64,000 nt of DNA from Lachnospiraceae bacterium (GTDB taxonomy: Bacteria > Bacillota > Clostridia > Lachnospirales > Lachnospiraceae), in the NCBI GenBank assembly GCA_021770755.1, contig JAETQI010000010.1, forward strand, positions 1-64,000, in the 5' to 3' direction. Under the pieces are notes generated by a model. That model saw only the letters and a program-made list of their open reading frames with translations, ran no database searches and was not told the DNA's origin. The position numbers were made by a program, and so were the translations under genes. Below, piece by piece: positions 9,568 through 18,170 of this stretch; within the stretch, counting starts at the first letter, position 1, and every line of letters starts with the position of its first letter.

Positions 9568-10419
9568 TTACTGCGCCTTATTGACCAGCTTACTCTTGTG
9601 GATCGCATACAGCGGGAGCGCGATAAATACCATGCCGCCGAGGATGTTTCCGATCGTGACCGGTATCAGGTTCGACACAAACCCGCCAATGTTGAGATTC
9701 GCGCTGATCTGATCCGCCGTGATCCCGTACAGCTCCTGTGTCTTTGCCACATAGGTACTGTTCATGCTGGCAATGATACCAGCCGGTATGTAGAACATAT
9801 TCGCCACACAGTGCTCCCAGCCGCCGATGACAAATGCGCAGATCGGGAAGAAGATCGCCCACACCTTGCCTGCGATATCCTTTGCAGCCGTCGCCATCAG
9901 CACCGCCATGCACACAAGGATATTGCAGAGGATTCCCGAACAGACTGCCTTAAACGGCGTGATGGTCGCCTTGCCGTAAGCCACCTTGATCGTAAAGGCG
10001 CCAAGTGCCCCGCCTGTATAGTCCAGCAGCCCGCTGAAATACACCAGCGCCGCGATCAGTACCGCGCCAGCCATATTGCTAAAGAAAACGATGACAAGCG
10101 TTTTGATCATCGCGAGCACACTGAACCGTCTGCCAACCACCCCTGCGATCATCAGACAGTCCCCTGTAAAAAGCTCGCCGCCGACAAATACGATCATCAT
10201 GAGGCCGACCGGGAAGATACAGCCCGCGAGCGTCTTGGATAATCCCTGGTTGGCAATGTTATGTACTGCCGCGTTGCTTGACGCACCGCCAAATGCAATA
10301 AATGCACCTGCCATGATACCAAGCAGTATGCACTTTAATAACGGGAGCTTTGATTTGCCCTCCCCTGCCTTCATATTCGCCTCCAGCACCTGTGCCGGAG
10401 AATTAAATGCATTGTCCAT
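9568..10419 (-). CDS. formate/nitrite transporter (FNT) family channel
   Basis: Integral membrane protein of 283 residues with about six TM helices. Family hallmarks are an N-terminal GIMAGAFIAFGG, a central VGGELFTGDCL and a later VANMFYIPAG. FNT proteins are pentameric channels for formate, nitrite or hydrosulphide. Formate is the likeliest substrate in a fermentative anaerobe, but nothing here (no pflB, nirC partner or asr genes) decides it. The start has AGGAG at 7 bp. Transcribed alone, divergently from the LacI-type regulator, with a hairpin downstream. Confidence 0.9.
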   Translation of the reverse strand: MDNAFNSPAQVLEANMKAGEGKSKLPLLKCILLGIMAGAFIAFGGASSNAAVHNIANQGLSKTLAGCIFPVGLMMIVFVGGELFTGDCLMIAGVVGRRFSVLAMIKTLVIVFFSNMAGAVLIAALVYFSGLLDYTGGALGAFTIKVAYGKATITPFKAVCSGILCNILVCMAVLMATAAKDIAGKVWAIFFPICAFVIGGWEHCVANMFYIPAGIIASMNSTYVAKTQELYGITADQISANLNIGGFVSNLIPVTIGNILGGMVFIALPLYAIHKSKLVNKAQ

Positions 10420-10641
10420 CTCTCTGTACTCCTTTTACTTTTTTCTAACTGTGATCCCCTGTTCCTACAGTTATTTGTTATTAATAAAAGTATACATCAT
10501 AACGCGCTTTGTTGTCCATACCTGATTATTTTTTCCTACTGCCATATCTAAAAATACCGTTAACATGCTCATCAAAACCGGTGCAAACCGATATTCTGCA
10601 ACGATACGGACAGCCGCGACCGGATTTTTTTATCGAATTGG

Positions 10642-10670
10642 TTGAAAACGGTTTCCATATCGTGTAAACT
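10642..10670 (+). promoter_or_regulatory. promoter and LacI-type operator of the lacI-family gene
   Basis: TTGAAA (10642-10647), a 17-bp spacer and TAAACT (10665-10670) form a promoter 41 bp before the start codon. A near-perfect palindrome TGAAAACGGTTTCCA (10643-10657; 6 of 7 positions symmetric) covers the -35 box. This suggests autorepression by the encoded regulator or control by a CcpA-like protein; it departs from the cre consensus at two positions. Confidence 0.55.
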
Positions 10671-10710
10671 ATTTTTATAAGTGAATTTGATGAAGGTGAG
10701 TATAACGATC

Positions 10711-11727
10711 ATGGTAACAATTAAAGATATCGCAAACCGCCTGGGCATTGCTCCCAGCACTGTCTCCAAAGGTTTAAACGACGCCAACGACATCAGCCCG
10801 GAATTGAAAAAGCTGGTGCTGGATACCGCAATTGAAATGGGCTATGTCACCAAACGCATGAAAAAAGAAACCCGAAAACGTTTGTGTGTTTTTATCGAGA
10901 ATATGCAGTACGAAAAGCCGGGGGATTTTGGATTTGACATCATACTGGGTTTCAAACAGGCCGCAGTGCGCGACAACTGGGAGATCACAGTCACCCCGAT
11001 CACCCCGCTGCTGCAGATGCGCGATCCTTATGACCGATATATGGTTCAAAACGGGTTCCATGGCGGCTTTCTGGTCGGCTTTGCCCTGAAAGATCCCTGG
11101 ATGGCGCAGCTTGAGACCACAACGATCCCGACAGTGCTCTTCGACAATTATATCAAAAAAAATCCCAACATCGCCTATGTCGGCACGGACAGCTTTGAGG
11201 GGATCGATCTTGCGATCGACCATCTGACCGGACTCGGTCACACGAAGATCGCGCTTCTCAACGGATCGCCCGACTCCATGGTGACTGTCAACAGATATGA
11301 CGCATATGCCAGCAGTATGCAGAATCACAGATTAAAGGTGGATAAGAACCTCGTCGCATACGGGTACTATGTAGAGGAGAGCGCAAAGTACCATCTGCCT
11401 ACGCTGATCGAAAACGGCGCCACCGCCGTTTTGTGCGGCAATGACCTTCTGGCTGTCGGCGTGATCAGGGAGTGTGAGCGGCTCCACGTCAAGGTTCCCC
11501 AGGAACTGAGCGTTGTCGGCTTCGATAACCTTCCGATCGCGGCAGAGATCTCCCCCTCCCTGACTACGATCAATCAGGACCGCACAGATCTGGGAAGAAA
11601 CTCCTATGCCGCGCTCTACTGGCTGATCGCCAAAGTGCCGATCTCCAGATCGATGCTGCGCCCGCGGCTGGTCGTGCGGGACTCGACCGCAGAAGCCGCC
11701 CCCGCATCCACAGAAACGCTCAAGTAG
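10711..11727 (+). CDS. LacI family transcriptional regulator
   Basis: Protein of 338 residues. The N-terminal helix-turn-helix is textbook LacI (MVTIKDIANRLGIAPSTVSK), followed by a periplasmic-binding-protein-like sensor domain ending in VVGFDNLPIAAEISPSLTTI. The ATG at 10711 is chosen because LacI proteins begin here and AAGGTGAG lies 10 bp upstream. LacI-type proteins usually sense sugars or sugar phosphates, but no sugar operon adjoins the gene. The palindrome over its own promoter suggests autoregulation. Confidence 0.92.
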   Translation: MVTIKDIANRLGIAPSTVSKGLNDANDISPELKKLVLDTAIEMGYVTKRMKKETRKRLCVFIENMQYEKPGDFGFDIILGFKQAAVRDNWEITVTPITPLLQMRDPYDRYMVQNGFHGGFLVGFALKDPWMAQLETTTIPTVLFDNYIKKNPNIAYVGTDSFEGIDLAIDHLTGLGHTKIALLNGSPDSMVTVNRYDAYASSMQNHRLKVDKNLVAYGYYVEESAKYHLPTLIENGATAVLCGNDLLAVGVIRECERLHVKVPQELSVVGFDNLPIAAEISPSLTTINQDRTDLGRNSYAALYWLIAKVPISRSMLRPRLVVRDSTAEAAPASTETLK

Positions 11728-11745
11728 TTTTCCTACTTGGGCGTT
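11715..11745. terminator. hairpin between lacI-type gene and lysA
   Basis: AACGCTCAAGTAG (11715-11727) pairs with CTACTTGGGCGTT (11733-11745), a 13-bp stem with one wobble and a 5-nt loop. It includes the lacI stop codon and separates two convergent genes. The T-tract is weak. Confidence 0.6.
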
Positions 11746-11763
11746 CCCATATTGAACCACGCT

Positions 11764-13035
11764 CTAACATCCAAGCTTCTCATAAATGTCAAAACAGTCA
11801 AATGTCGCAAAATAATCCTTTGGTGTCTCCGCACGTCTGATCAACTGCACGCTCCCATCCTCTTTCAGCAAAAGCTCTGCGGATCTTAATTTGCCGTTGT
11901 AGTTGTAGCCCATGGAAAATCCGTGTGCACCTGTATCGTGAATGACCAGATAATCGCCCATATCGATCTTTGGCAGCATCCGGTCCACGGCAAACTTGTC
12001 ATTGTTCTCGCAAAGGGAGCCTGTGATGTCATACTGATACGCGCAGGGCGCCTCCTCCTTGCCAAGCACAGTGATGTGATGATATGCCCCGTACATGGCT
12101 GGTCTCATGAGGTTGACCGCACAGGCATCGACGCCGATATATTCCTTGTGCGTGTGCTTTTCATGGATCGCCTTCACGACCAGATGTCCGTACGGTCCCA
12201 TCATAAAGCGCCCAAGCTCTGTGTAGATCGCCACATCTCCCATTCCGGCAGGCACAAGCACTTCCTCGTACACCTTTCGCACGCCCTCGCCGATCACCCG
12301 GATGTCATTCGGTTCCTGATCCGGTCTGTAAGGGATCCCGATACCGCCCGACAGGTTGATGAACCTGATATCCGCGCCCGTCTCGTTTTTCAGCTTTACA
12401 GCCACCTCGAACAGCGTCCTGGCAAGCGTCGGATAATATTCATTGGTGACCGTATTGCTCGCCAGAAATGCATGGATCCCGAAGTGTCTGACACCTCTTT
12501 CCTTTAAGATCCGGAATCCTTCAAAGAGCTGTTCTGTCGTAAATCCGTATTTCGCGTCTCCGGGATTGTCCATGATATCCGTCGTGATCTTGAAGAGTCC
12601 GCCCGGATTGTAACGGCATGAGACTGTCTCCGGCAGCCTGCCGATCGTTTTCTCCAGGAAGTCAATGTGTGTGATATCATCCAGATTGATCGTGGCACCG
12701 ATCTTTGCCGCATACGCAAATTCCTCTGCCGGCGTGTCGTTGGAAGAGAACATGATATCCTTTCCCTCCATGCCCATCGCACTGCTCAGCATCAGCTCTG
12801 TGAGGGACGAGCAGTCGCAGCCGCAGCCGTACTCGCGAAGGATATTGATCAGAAAAGGATTCGGCGTCGCCTTCACCGCAAAGTACTCCTTAAACCCCTT
12901 ATTCCACGAGAACGCCTCCTTCAACGCCTGCGCATTTTCCCGGATCCCCCGCTCATCGTAGATGTGAAACGGTGTGGGATATGTCTTTGTGATCTCCTCG
13001 ATCTGCTCCTTGGTAACAAACGCTTTTTTCTTCAT
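11764..13035 (-). CDS. lysA: diaminopimelate decarboxylase-like PLP enzyme
   Basis: Fold-type III PLP decarboxylase of 423 residues. YFAVKATPNP holds the PLP lysine (about K55). The glycine-rich phosphate-binding loop LSGGIGIPY and the C-terminal DYLVIHDTGAHGFSMGYNYNG are typical of meso-diaminopimelate decarboxylase, the last step of lysine synthesis. The length agrees with LysA. This is a divergent branch, so action on a related substrate cannot be ruled out. It starts 5 bp after the TrmB-type regulator gene ends, so the two are surely co-transcribed. Confidence 0.82.
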   Translation of the reverse strand: MKKKAFVTKEQIEEITKTYPTPFHIYDERGIRENAQALKEAFSWNKGFKEYFAVKATPNPFLINILREYGCGCDCSSLTELMLSSAMGMEGKDIMFSSNDTPAEEFAYAAKIGATINLDDITHIDFLEKTIGRLPETVSCRYNPGGLFKITTDIMDNPGDAKYGFTTEQLFEGFRILKERGVRHFGIHAFLASNTVTNEYYPTLARTLFEVAVKLKNETGADIRFINLSGGIGIPYRPDQEPNDIRVIGEGVRKVYEEVLVPAGMGDVAIYTELGRFMMGPYGHLVVKAIHEKHTHKEYIGVDACAVNLMRPAMYGAYHHITVLGKEEAPCAYQYDITGSLCENNDKFAVDRMLPKIDMGDYLVIHDTGAHGFSMGYNYNGKLRSAELLLKEDGSVQLIRRAETPKDYFATFDCFDIYEKLGC

Positions 13036-13040
13036 TTCAG

Positions 13041-13775
13041 TTAGTCTCCTTTAGTTAATTGTGTTAGCTTTATCTCATTTCTCAGTGAATCCTTAAAAAC
13101 ATCCACAAAATTCTTCTGCCCGCAGTACAGGCAGCTATCCGTCACACTTCCTGTCATCTCGCCTGTGAGGACATAACCGGAATCGACGATCAGCCTTAAC
13201 TGCCCCTCCCTCTTGTCCGTCTGGTACAGGATGCATCCCTTTATCTCAGGAGACGGCAGGTCGCCCGCCAGGATCACTACCTTTTTCCCGTCCGCTGCAA
13301 GCTGCTCGAGCTGATGCCGGAACTGCTCCAGATAAACTGCCGGCATGGACAGATACACCCGGTACTCGACATGCTCCAGCATATTGTAAATCTTATCCAT
13401 AATGTGCCTGTGGCTTGCGATCGTGATATAGCCCTCCGAACTGTCCCCGGTCCGCGGGATCTGCGCTGCAAGCTCCCGTTTCAGCTCCGTCAGCCGCCGG
13501 ATCCGGTTGTCGCAGAACTCTTCCGCCGGGACTGCCGTGTACTTGTTCGTCCCGCCTTCCAGCAAATACGCCGCCCCCTTCTCCACCAGGCTTGCCAGCG
13601 CGCTGTAGACATTGGAGCGCGATATGCCGGTAAGCTTAGACACCTCATACCCCGACAGGTCTTTATTTTGCATCAGGCACAGATATATGTTTGCCTCCTG
13701 TCTGGTCAGCCCAAACTGTGCCAGCTTTTCCGCCAATATTTCTGATCTCATATGATCCATGTCCACATCACCCAT
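13041..13775 (-). CDS. TrmB family transcriptional regulator
   Basis: Protein of 244 residues with an N-terminal TrmB winged helix (AQFGLTRQEANIYLCLMQ, then TGISRSNVYSALASLVEKG) and a C-terminal effector domain with a PLD-like look (IMDKIYNMLEHVEYRVYLSM). A Cys pair near the end (SCLYCGQ) could bind metal. It is joined to the lysA-like gene (5 bp), so it probably controls that gene, which is unusual because most TrmB proteins regulate sugar metabolism. The start is uncertain: ATGs at 13775, 13760 and 13751 are all in frame, and 13760 has a GGTGAT site. Confidence 0.8.
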   Translation of the reverse strand: MGDVDMDHMRSEILAEKLAQFGLTRQEANIYLCLMQNKDLSGYEVSKLTGISRSNVYSALASLVEKGAAYLLEGGTNKYTAVPAEEFCDNRIRRLTELKRELAAQIPRTGDSSEGYITIASHRHIMDKIYNMLEHVEYRVYLSMPAVYLEQFRHQLEQLAADGKKVVILAGDLPSPEIKGCILYQTDKREGQLRLIVDSGYVLTGEMTGSVTDSCLYCGQKNFVDVFKDSLRNEIKLTQLTKGD

Positions 13776-13823
13776 TTCCGTTCCAGACTGTCCAAAATAG
13801 TAGTACTTATCAGGAACACTATA

Positions 13824-14441
13824 CTATGAGATCCCGTAAATGTCAAGACGGTTCCTAAGCTCCGCCACATCTCCATAATATACGCACCCGTCCATGCCCA
13901 GATTGCCAGCCGCCTCTATATTCGCCGGCATATCATCGATAAAGAAGCACTCCCCGGGCTTCAATGAAAAAGTCCTGAAAAAATCCAGATATGCCTCCGG
14001 TTCCGGTTTCAGCAGTCCGTGCTCGCAGGAGATCCAGATCCCTTTCATATACGCGATGGACTTGATCTGCTGGCAAAACTTCCGGAAACGGTGCGACGTG
14101 TTGGACATCAGATACAGGTCATATCCCTGTCGGGACAGCTCTGCCACCAGCTCCTCCATCGGCGGATTGGGCGGCTGTACCATGCGGTATTCCTGTACAA
14201 ACCGCTTCGCGGTATCATGCAGATGCGCCGGCAGCCTTTTGCACACAGACGCGACCGCCTCCTCGTCCGATATCGTTCCCCTGTCCATCTGCAGCCATTC
14301 CACTGATGAACAGAGATGATTTTTGATCCACCGGTAATCCTCCTCGTTCCCTACATATCCATAGATATACTCCCTGGCGTTATATACCGTGAGGACATTC
14401 CCCATATCAAAGACAATATTCTTTATCGTATTTCTGATCAT
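13824..14441 (-). CDS. HAD family hydrolase, YihX-like
   Basis: Phosphatase-type HAD protein of 205 residues. Motif I is IVFDMGNVLTVY with the nucleophile Asp; the second position is Asn, as in the YihX/epoxide-hydrolase branch rather than the usual DxD. Motif II is LMSNTS, motif III includes HGLLKPEPEAY, and motif IV is FFIDDMPANIEAA. YihX removes phosphate from alpha-glucose-1-phosphate; the substrate here is unproven. The start at 14441 has AGGAGTGAG before it and overlaps the end of the AraC-type gene by 35 bp, suggesting coupling with that regulator. Confidence 0.85.
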   Translation of the reverse strand: MIRNTIKNIVFDMGNVLTVYNAREYIYGYVGNEEDYRWIKNHLCSSVEWLQMDRGTISDEEAVASVCKRLPAHLHDTAKRFVQEYRMVQPPNPPMEELVAELSRQGYDLYLMSNTSHRFRKFCQQIKSIAYMKGIWISCEHGLLKPEPEAYLDFFRTFSLKPGECFFIDDMPANIEAAGNLGMDGCVYYGDVAELRNRLDIYGIS

Positions 14442-15354
14442 TTTTCTCACTCCTGTCCTGCTGATGCCGGTACGCACGCGGCGTACAGCCCATATACCGG
14501 TGAAAATAGCTGCCAAAATGACTCGGACTGCAGAATCCTGTCATCTCCGCGACATCCAGCACGCGCAGATCCTTGTTTCGCAGCAGTACGACCGACTGGC
14601 GTATCCTGTACTGCATCAGAAATTCCATGGGTGTCATGCCGATCGTGCGCTGAAAGCTGCGGCACAGCTCGCTCCGGCTGATATATGCCGCCTCCGCGAT
14701 ATCGTCGAGCCGTAGCTGTTCCTGATAATGTTCCTGCATGTACTGGATCGCAGCCTTCACCCGCTGCTTGTCCCGCGCAGACTCCGCTGTCACAACCGGA
14801 TTTCCTTCCGGCAGCCGGCTAAGAATGCACAGCCACGATCCGGCGATCTGATACGCGATCTTCAACTGGTACGCAGGCTCCTTTCCCTCGTATAGACGGA
14901 CAACCTCGCGAAGTGCTGCCGCCATCCGATCATGATCCGGGTCCGTGCTGTACCACTTTAGGCAGGACAGACCGCCGTTTAACACCGGCGCGACACATTC
15001 CTGATAGATATCCGTATTTCTGCTCCCTCCGATCAGCTCCCCCCGCCATATGAAAGAATAGAGCTTCCCCTGCGCCCGCCTGCACGGCCTGATCTGATGC
15101 ATCAGTCCGGAATTGATGAAGACGATATCCCCCTCCTGCAGGCAGATCTCATTCGTCTCCACCTGGCAGGTGAAACTGCCCTCGATGATCATCGTCATCT
15201 GCACTTCCTCATGCCAGTGCCAGCAGATATATCCGTTTTCAAAATCTGCGAAGTCATCCAGGTACACACCGATCGGAAACCCCTCCGTGCCGTGCGCCTT
15301 CGTCTCGCGCAGACTGCCGTCCACGATCGTCTGTGTCGCCCTCAGCCGCTCCAT
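14407..15354 (-). CDS. AraC family transcriptional regulator
   Basis: Protein of 315 residues: N-terminal cupin sensor (WHWHEEVQMTMIIEGSF) and C-terminal double helix-turn-helix of the AraC type (IAEAAYISRSELCRSFQRTI; VAEMTGFCSPSHFGSYFHR). The ATG at 15354 is preceded by GAGGTGG at 3 bp; an alternative ATG lies at 15378. It is divergent from kduD with 171 bp between starts, so it probably activates kduD in response to a sugar acid. The C-terminus overlaps the HAD gene start. Confidence 0.88.
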   Translation of the reverse strand: MERLRATQTIVDGSLRETKAHGTEGFPIGVYLDDFADFENGYICWHWHEEVQMTMIIEGSFTCQVETNEICLQEGDIVFINSGLMHQIRPCRRAQGKLYSFIWRGELIGGSRNTDIYQECVAPVLNGGLSCLKWYSTDPDHDRMAAALREVVRLYEGKEPAYQLKIAYQIAGSWLCILSRLPEGNPVVTAESARDKQRVKAAIQYMQEHYQEQLRLDDIAEAAYISRSELCRSFQRTIGMTPMEFLMQYRIRQSVVLLRNKDLRVLDVAEMTGFCSPSHFGSYFHRYMGCTPRAYRHQQDRSEKNDQKYDKEYCL

Positions 15355-15525
15355 ATTCCACCTCGTTTCGAGTAACATATCGCTACTATCATGATACTTT
15401 TGACGTCGATCATGTTTGTCATTTCACCGCATCTGCATTATAATAAAAACAGTTCCGATGTTTTACCATCACAATAATGATACTAATTTAACCGTTTCGT
15501 GTCAACAGGAAAGGAAGAGATTATC

Positions 15526-16293
15526 ATGCCACAGAATTTGAACATGTTTTCGCTGGAAGGAAAGACCGCTCTCGTAACAGGTGCCAACACAGGATTGGGA
15601 CAGGGCATCTGCACTGCCTACGCCGGAGCCGGAGCCAATGTGATCGGCGTCGCAAGGCGTAGCTGCCAGGAGACAGCCGAAAAGGTCAATGCGGCCGGCG
15701 GCAATTTTACGGAGATCATAGCCGACCTCTCCGATACCAACGTCATCACACAGATCGTGGAAGAAGCCTATAAAGCCTATGGCAGCGTAGACATCCTTGT
15801 CAACAACGCCGGCATCATCAAGCGGTGCGACGCGTCAGAAGTCACGATGGAAGACTGGGATGCCGTCATCGACCTGAATGAAAAAATGGTGTTCTTTCTC
15901 TCGCAGGCGTTTGCCAGGGTCTGGATCAGGGACAACAAGGGCGGCAAGATCATCAATATCGCCTCCATGCTGAGTTACCAGGGCGGTATCCGCGTGCCTT
16001 CCTACACGGCAAGCAAGAGCGCCGTCATGGGGCTCACACGCGCGCTTGCCAACGAATGGGCGTCACACAACATCAATGTCAACGCGATCGCCCCCGGCTA
16101 CATGGCGACCAACAATACCCAGAATCTGAGAAATGACGGGCAGAGAAGCGACGAGATCCTCAGCCGTATCCCCGCAGGGCGCTGGGGCACACCGGACGAC
16201 ATCGCCGGAGCCGCGATATTCCTCGCCTCCGATGCCGCATCCTATGTACATGGATTCACTTTAGCGGTAGATGGCGGCTGGCTGGCGCGATAA
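15526..16293 (+). CDS. kduD: 2-dehydro-3-deoxy-D-gluconate 5-dehydrogenase (KduD-like SDR)
   Basis: Short-chain dehydrogenase of 255 residues. The NAD(P)-binding loop is TGANTGLGQG; NNAG is present; catalytic Ser, Tyr and Lys are in SMLSYQGGIRVPSYTASKSA. The N-terminal MFSLEGKTALVTG and the ending FTLAVDGGWLAR are close to KduD, which interconverts keto-deoxy-gluconates during pectin and uronate breakdown. Its usual partner kduI is absent, so a gluconate 5-dehydrogenase role is possible. The start at 15526 follows AGGAAAGGAAGAG; an in-frame GTG at 15499 is less likely. Confidence 0.85.
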   Translation: MPQNLNMFSLEGKTALVTGANTGLGQGICTAYAGAGANVIGVARRSCQETAEKVNAAGGNFTEIIADLSDTNVITQIVEEAYKAYGSVDILVNNAGIIKRCDASEVTMEDWDAVIDLNEKMVFFLSQAFARVWIRDNKGGKIINIASMLSYQGGIRVPSYTASKSAVMGLTRALANEWASHNINVNAIAPGYMATNNTQNLRNDGQRSDEILSRIPAGRWGTPDDIAGAAIFLASDAASYVHGFTLAVDGGWLAR

Positions 16294-16301
16294 GACAGAC
16301 A

Positions 16302-16341
16302 AAAAGCCTAAACGGTACTGTCATGTACTGCTTAGGCTTTT
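16302..16341. terminator. bidirectional terminator between kduD and lepB
   Basis: AAAAGCCTAA (16302-16311) and TTAGGCTTTT (16332-16341) form a 10-bp stem with A and T runs on both sides, so it can end transcription from both convergent genes. Confidence 0.85.
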
Positions 16342-16349
16342 CATCTATT

Positions 16350-16862
16350 TTATCTCAGAACCTTGATCTCCGGATAGTACTCAAACTCCGCTTTTCCTAT
16401 GATGTCTCCCAGCGTCACGAACTTGTTGATCCAGTATCTGGAATCCCATGAATTGCTGCGGTTATCTCCCATCATGAAATAACTGCCCTCCGGTATCCGG
16501 TACGGTCCGAAGTCTTCATAAAATCTGTTTTGTGTAAAATCCGGTATCCTTTTCCCGTCAATATATACCCTGCCGTCAATACCCTCGATCACTTCCCCCG
16601 GAAGTCCCAAGACACGTTTCAGATACAATGTCTCCCCGTCATCAGGATAATAAAAAGAAACGATATCTCCCCTCTGTGGCGTGTCATACATATATGCGAG
16701 ACGGTTGATCACGATCCTGCTCCCAGTCATGACCGTCTGCTCCATCGAGCCGGTCGGCACCAGGGCACTCGCAACGACATTATTTTTCAGCCAGAACGCA
16801 ATGACCACCGCAAATAAGATCAACTTTGACCATTCGTATATTCCCCTTAAAACCCTTTTCAT
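16350..16862 (-). CDS. lepB: type I signal peptidase
   Basis: Membrane serine protease of 170 residues that cleaves signal peptides on the outer face. One N-terminal TM (about 14-32) is followed by the catalytic Ser in PTGSM (S39) and the general-base Lys in LYLKRVLGLPG (K82); the box MGDNRSNSWDSRYW is present. A TTG at 16868 is also in frame, but ATG at 16862 is assumed. It lies 32 bp after the ApbE-like gene and is probably the last gene of the opp operon, so the operon may supply its own exported-protein processing, or this is a housekeeping copy. Confidence 0.92.
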   Translation of the reverse strand: MKRVLRGIYEWSKLILFAVVIAFWLKNNVVASALVPTGSMEQTVMTGSRIVINRLAYMYDTPQRGDIVSFYYPDDGETLYLKRVLGLPGEVIEGIDGRVYIDGKRIPDFTQNRFYEDFGPYRIPEGSYFMMGDNRSNSWDSRYWINKFVTLGDIIGKAEFEYYPEIKVLR

Positions 16863-16894
16863 GTCCAAGAAACCTCTCTACCCTACTCCTCCTA

Positions 16895-18169
16895 TTATTC
16901 GCCCGCATACTGCGAAATATACTTCACGCCGCCCTGGTCGTACAGATCCGTCAGCACCAGGGACGGGTCATTGTACAGGATCGCCTGATCCTCGCAATAG
17001 ATCGAATAGATCTCCTGCCTGGCCAGCAGGGATAACGCCTCTTTCTGAAACTGATCCGCGATATAGACCGGCATGACCTGCAGCAGTATGTCTGCACAGC
17101 TACTGCCGCGCGCATAAGAGACAAGATTGTTGACAGCGCTCTTGCAGTACCCGTCTGCCGCATCTATATAAGCGGTCCGGATCTCACCGTCGCGAAACTC
17201 ATAATAATGCTGCCAGTCCAAACTGCTGTTTGCCGGATAATTGCGCAGATAGACGATGCTCATCGCCCGGTCGTACCGCATGACTCCCGCCTGATATACC
17301 GCGGTTCCGACCCGGTCAAACAGATTGAACGCATACTCTGTACCGCTGGCATCATCCAGATTTCTGACAAAACCGTCATAGCTGGAGATCGAACCGAGCA
17401 CAAACCCGTTCGCCCTCATGGTATCCGCGATATAGTCCGCGATAAACGCATTCTTCATCCAATAGAAATCAATATATTCGGAAAAACCAGTCTCGTTGGC
17501 ATAATCCATATATGCATCAGACACATGGAGCCTGATCTTACGATCCCCTAAAAGTCTGACATCGACTGCCTCCCGATCCCCCGCAAACGATGCGATCTCG
17601 GCAAAGTATCCGGCGATCTCTTCATTCTGCCACGGATCGAAACTGACGGTCTCCACATCGTCATTGCAGCCAAACAGATTGTTGTACTGAACATAGACCG
17701 GCGCCAGATAGATTTCCCTGTTTCCGTACTTCTCGATCGCAGCAAACGCCTGATACAGAACCTCGTCTACTTCGATCTCCTCATTAGGATGCTGATTGAT
17801 ATAATATAGATTGTGCACCCCGTCAAACCCCTGACTCGTGTGGAACAACTGATACGCTGTCCTGGCGGTCTCGGTGTACAATGCCCTTACCGCCTTGTTT
17901 TCCGCTGTCGCCGACTGTTCTCCTGCGCCGAGATAATATTGAAATATAAACTCATCGGCACAGTTTGCTTCCGACGTCCCCGCCTCGATCGTCGTCCAGC
18001 CTGCATCCGCTGTCAAAAAAGAGATCAATGCATACCCCAGCGCGCACACGGCAACCAGGATCATCGCGATCGTAAGAACCAGTCTGCTCTTAGGATATTT
18101 TTCCTGCAGTTCGATCCGCTTCACAGGTTTGGGGTGATTTTCATTTCTGTTTCCAACTGTACGATTCAA
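16895..18169 (-). CDS. membrane-anchored protein, degenerate ApbE-like
   Basis: Protein of 424 residues not matched to a named family with certainty. A short basic cytoplasmic tail is followed by one TM (about 31-53) and a large extracytoplasmic domain. Part of that domain resembles ApbE flavin transferases: a YYINQHPNEEIEVDEVLYQA stretch (compare LNPHPGEPVEVSPEL in ApbE), YLAPVYVQYNNLFG in place of FDPTVGPLVDLWG, and FIADYIADTMRANGF in place of KGYAADRVAELLKEAG. The glycine-rich FAD-site motif (DLGGIAKG) is lost, so catalysis is doubtful. Translation starts at TTG 18169; no ATG lies before the TM, and GGTGATC from the end of oppF acts as ribosome binding site. Co-transcribed with opp genes upstream and lepB downstream. 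Confidence 0.6.
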   Translation of the reverse strand: MNRTVGNRNENHPKPVKRIELQEKYPKSRLVLTIAMILVAVCALGYALISFLTADAGWTTIEAGTSEANCADEFIFQYYLGAGEQSATAENKAVRALYTETARTAYQLFHTSQGFDGVHNLYYINQHPNEEIEVDEVLYQAFAAIEKYGNREIYLAPVYVQYNNLFGCNDDVETVSFDPWQNEEIAGYFAEIASFAGDREAVDVRLLGDRKIRLHVSDAYMDYANETGFSEYIDFYWMKNAFIADYIADTMRANGFVLGSISSYDGFVRNLDDASGTEYAFNLFDRVGTAVYQAGVMRYDRAMSIVYLRNYPANSSLDWQHYYEFRDGEIRTAYIDAADGYCKSAVNNLVSYARGSSCADILLQVMPVYIADQFQKEALSLLARQEIYSIYCEDQAILYNDPSLVLTDLYDQGGVKYISQYAGE

Positions 18170-18170
18170 A

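Noticed and set aside
8914-10242. 442-codon plus-strand ORF across the Gre factor and FNT channel
   Set aside because: It lies antisense to two clear genes, has biased residues typical of a shadow frame, and no ribosome binding site.
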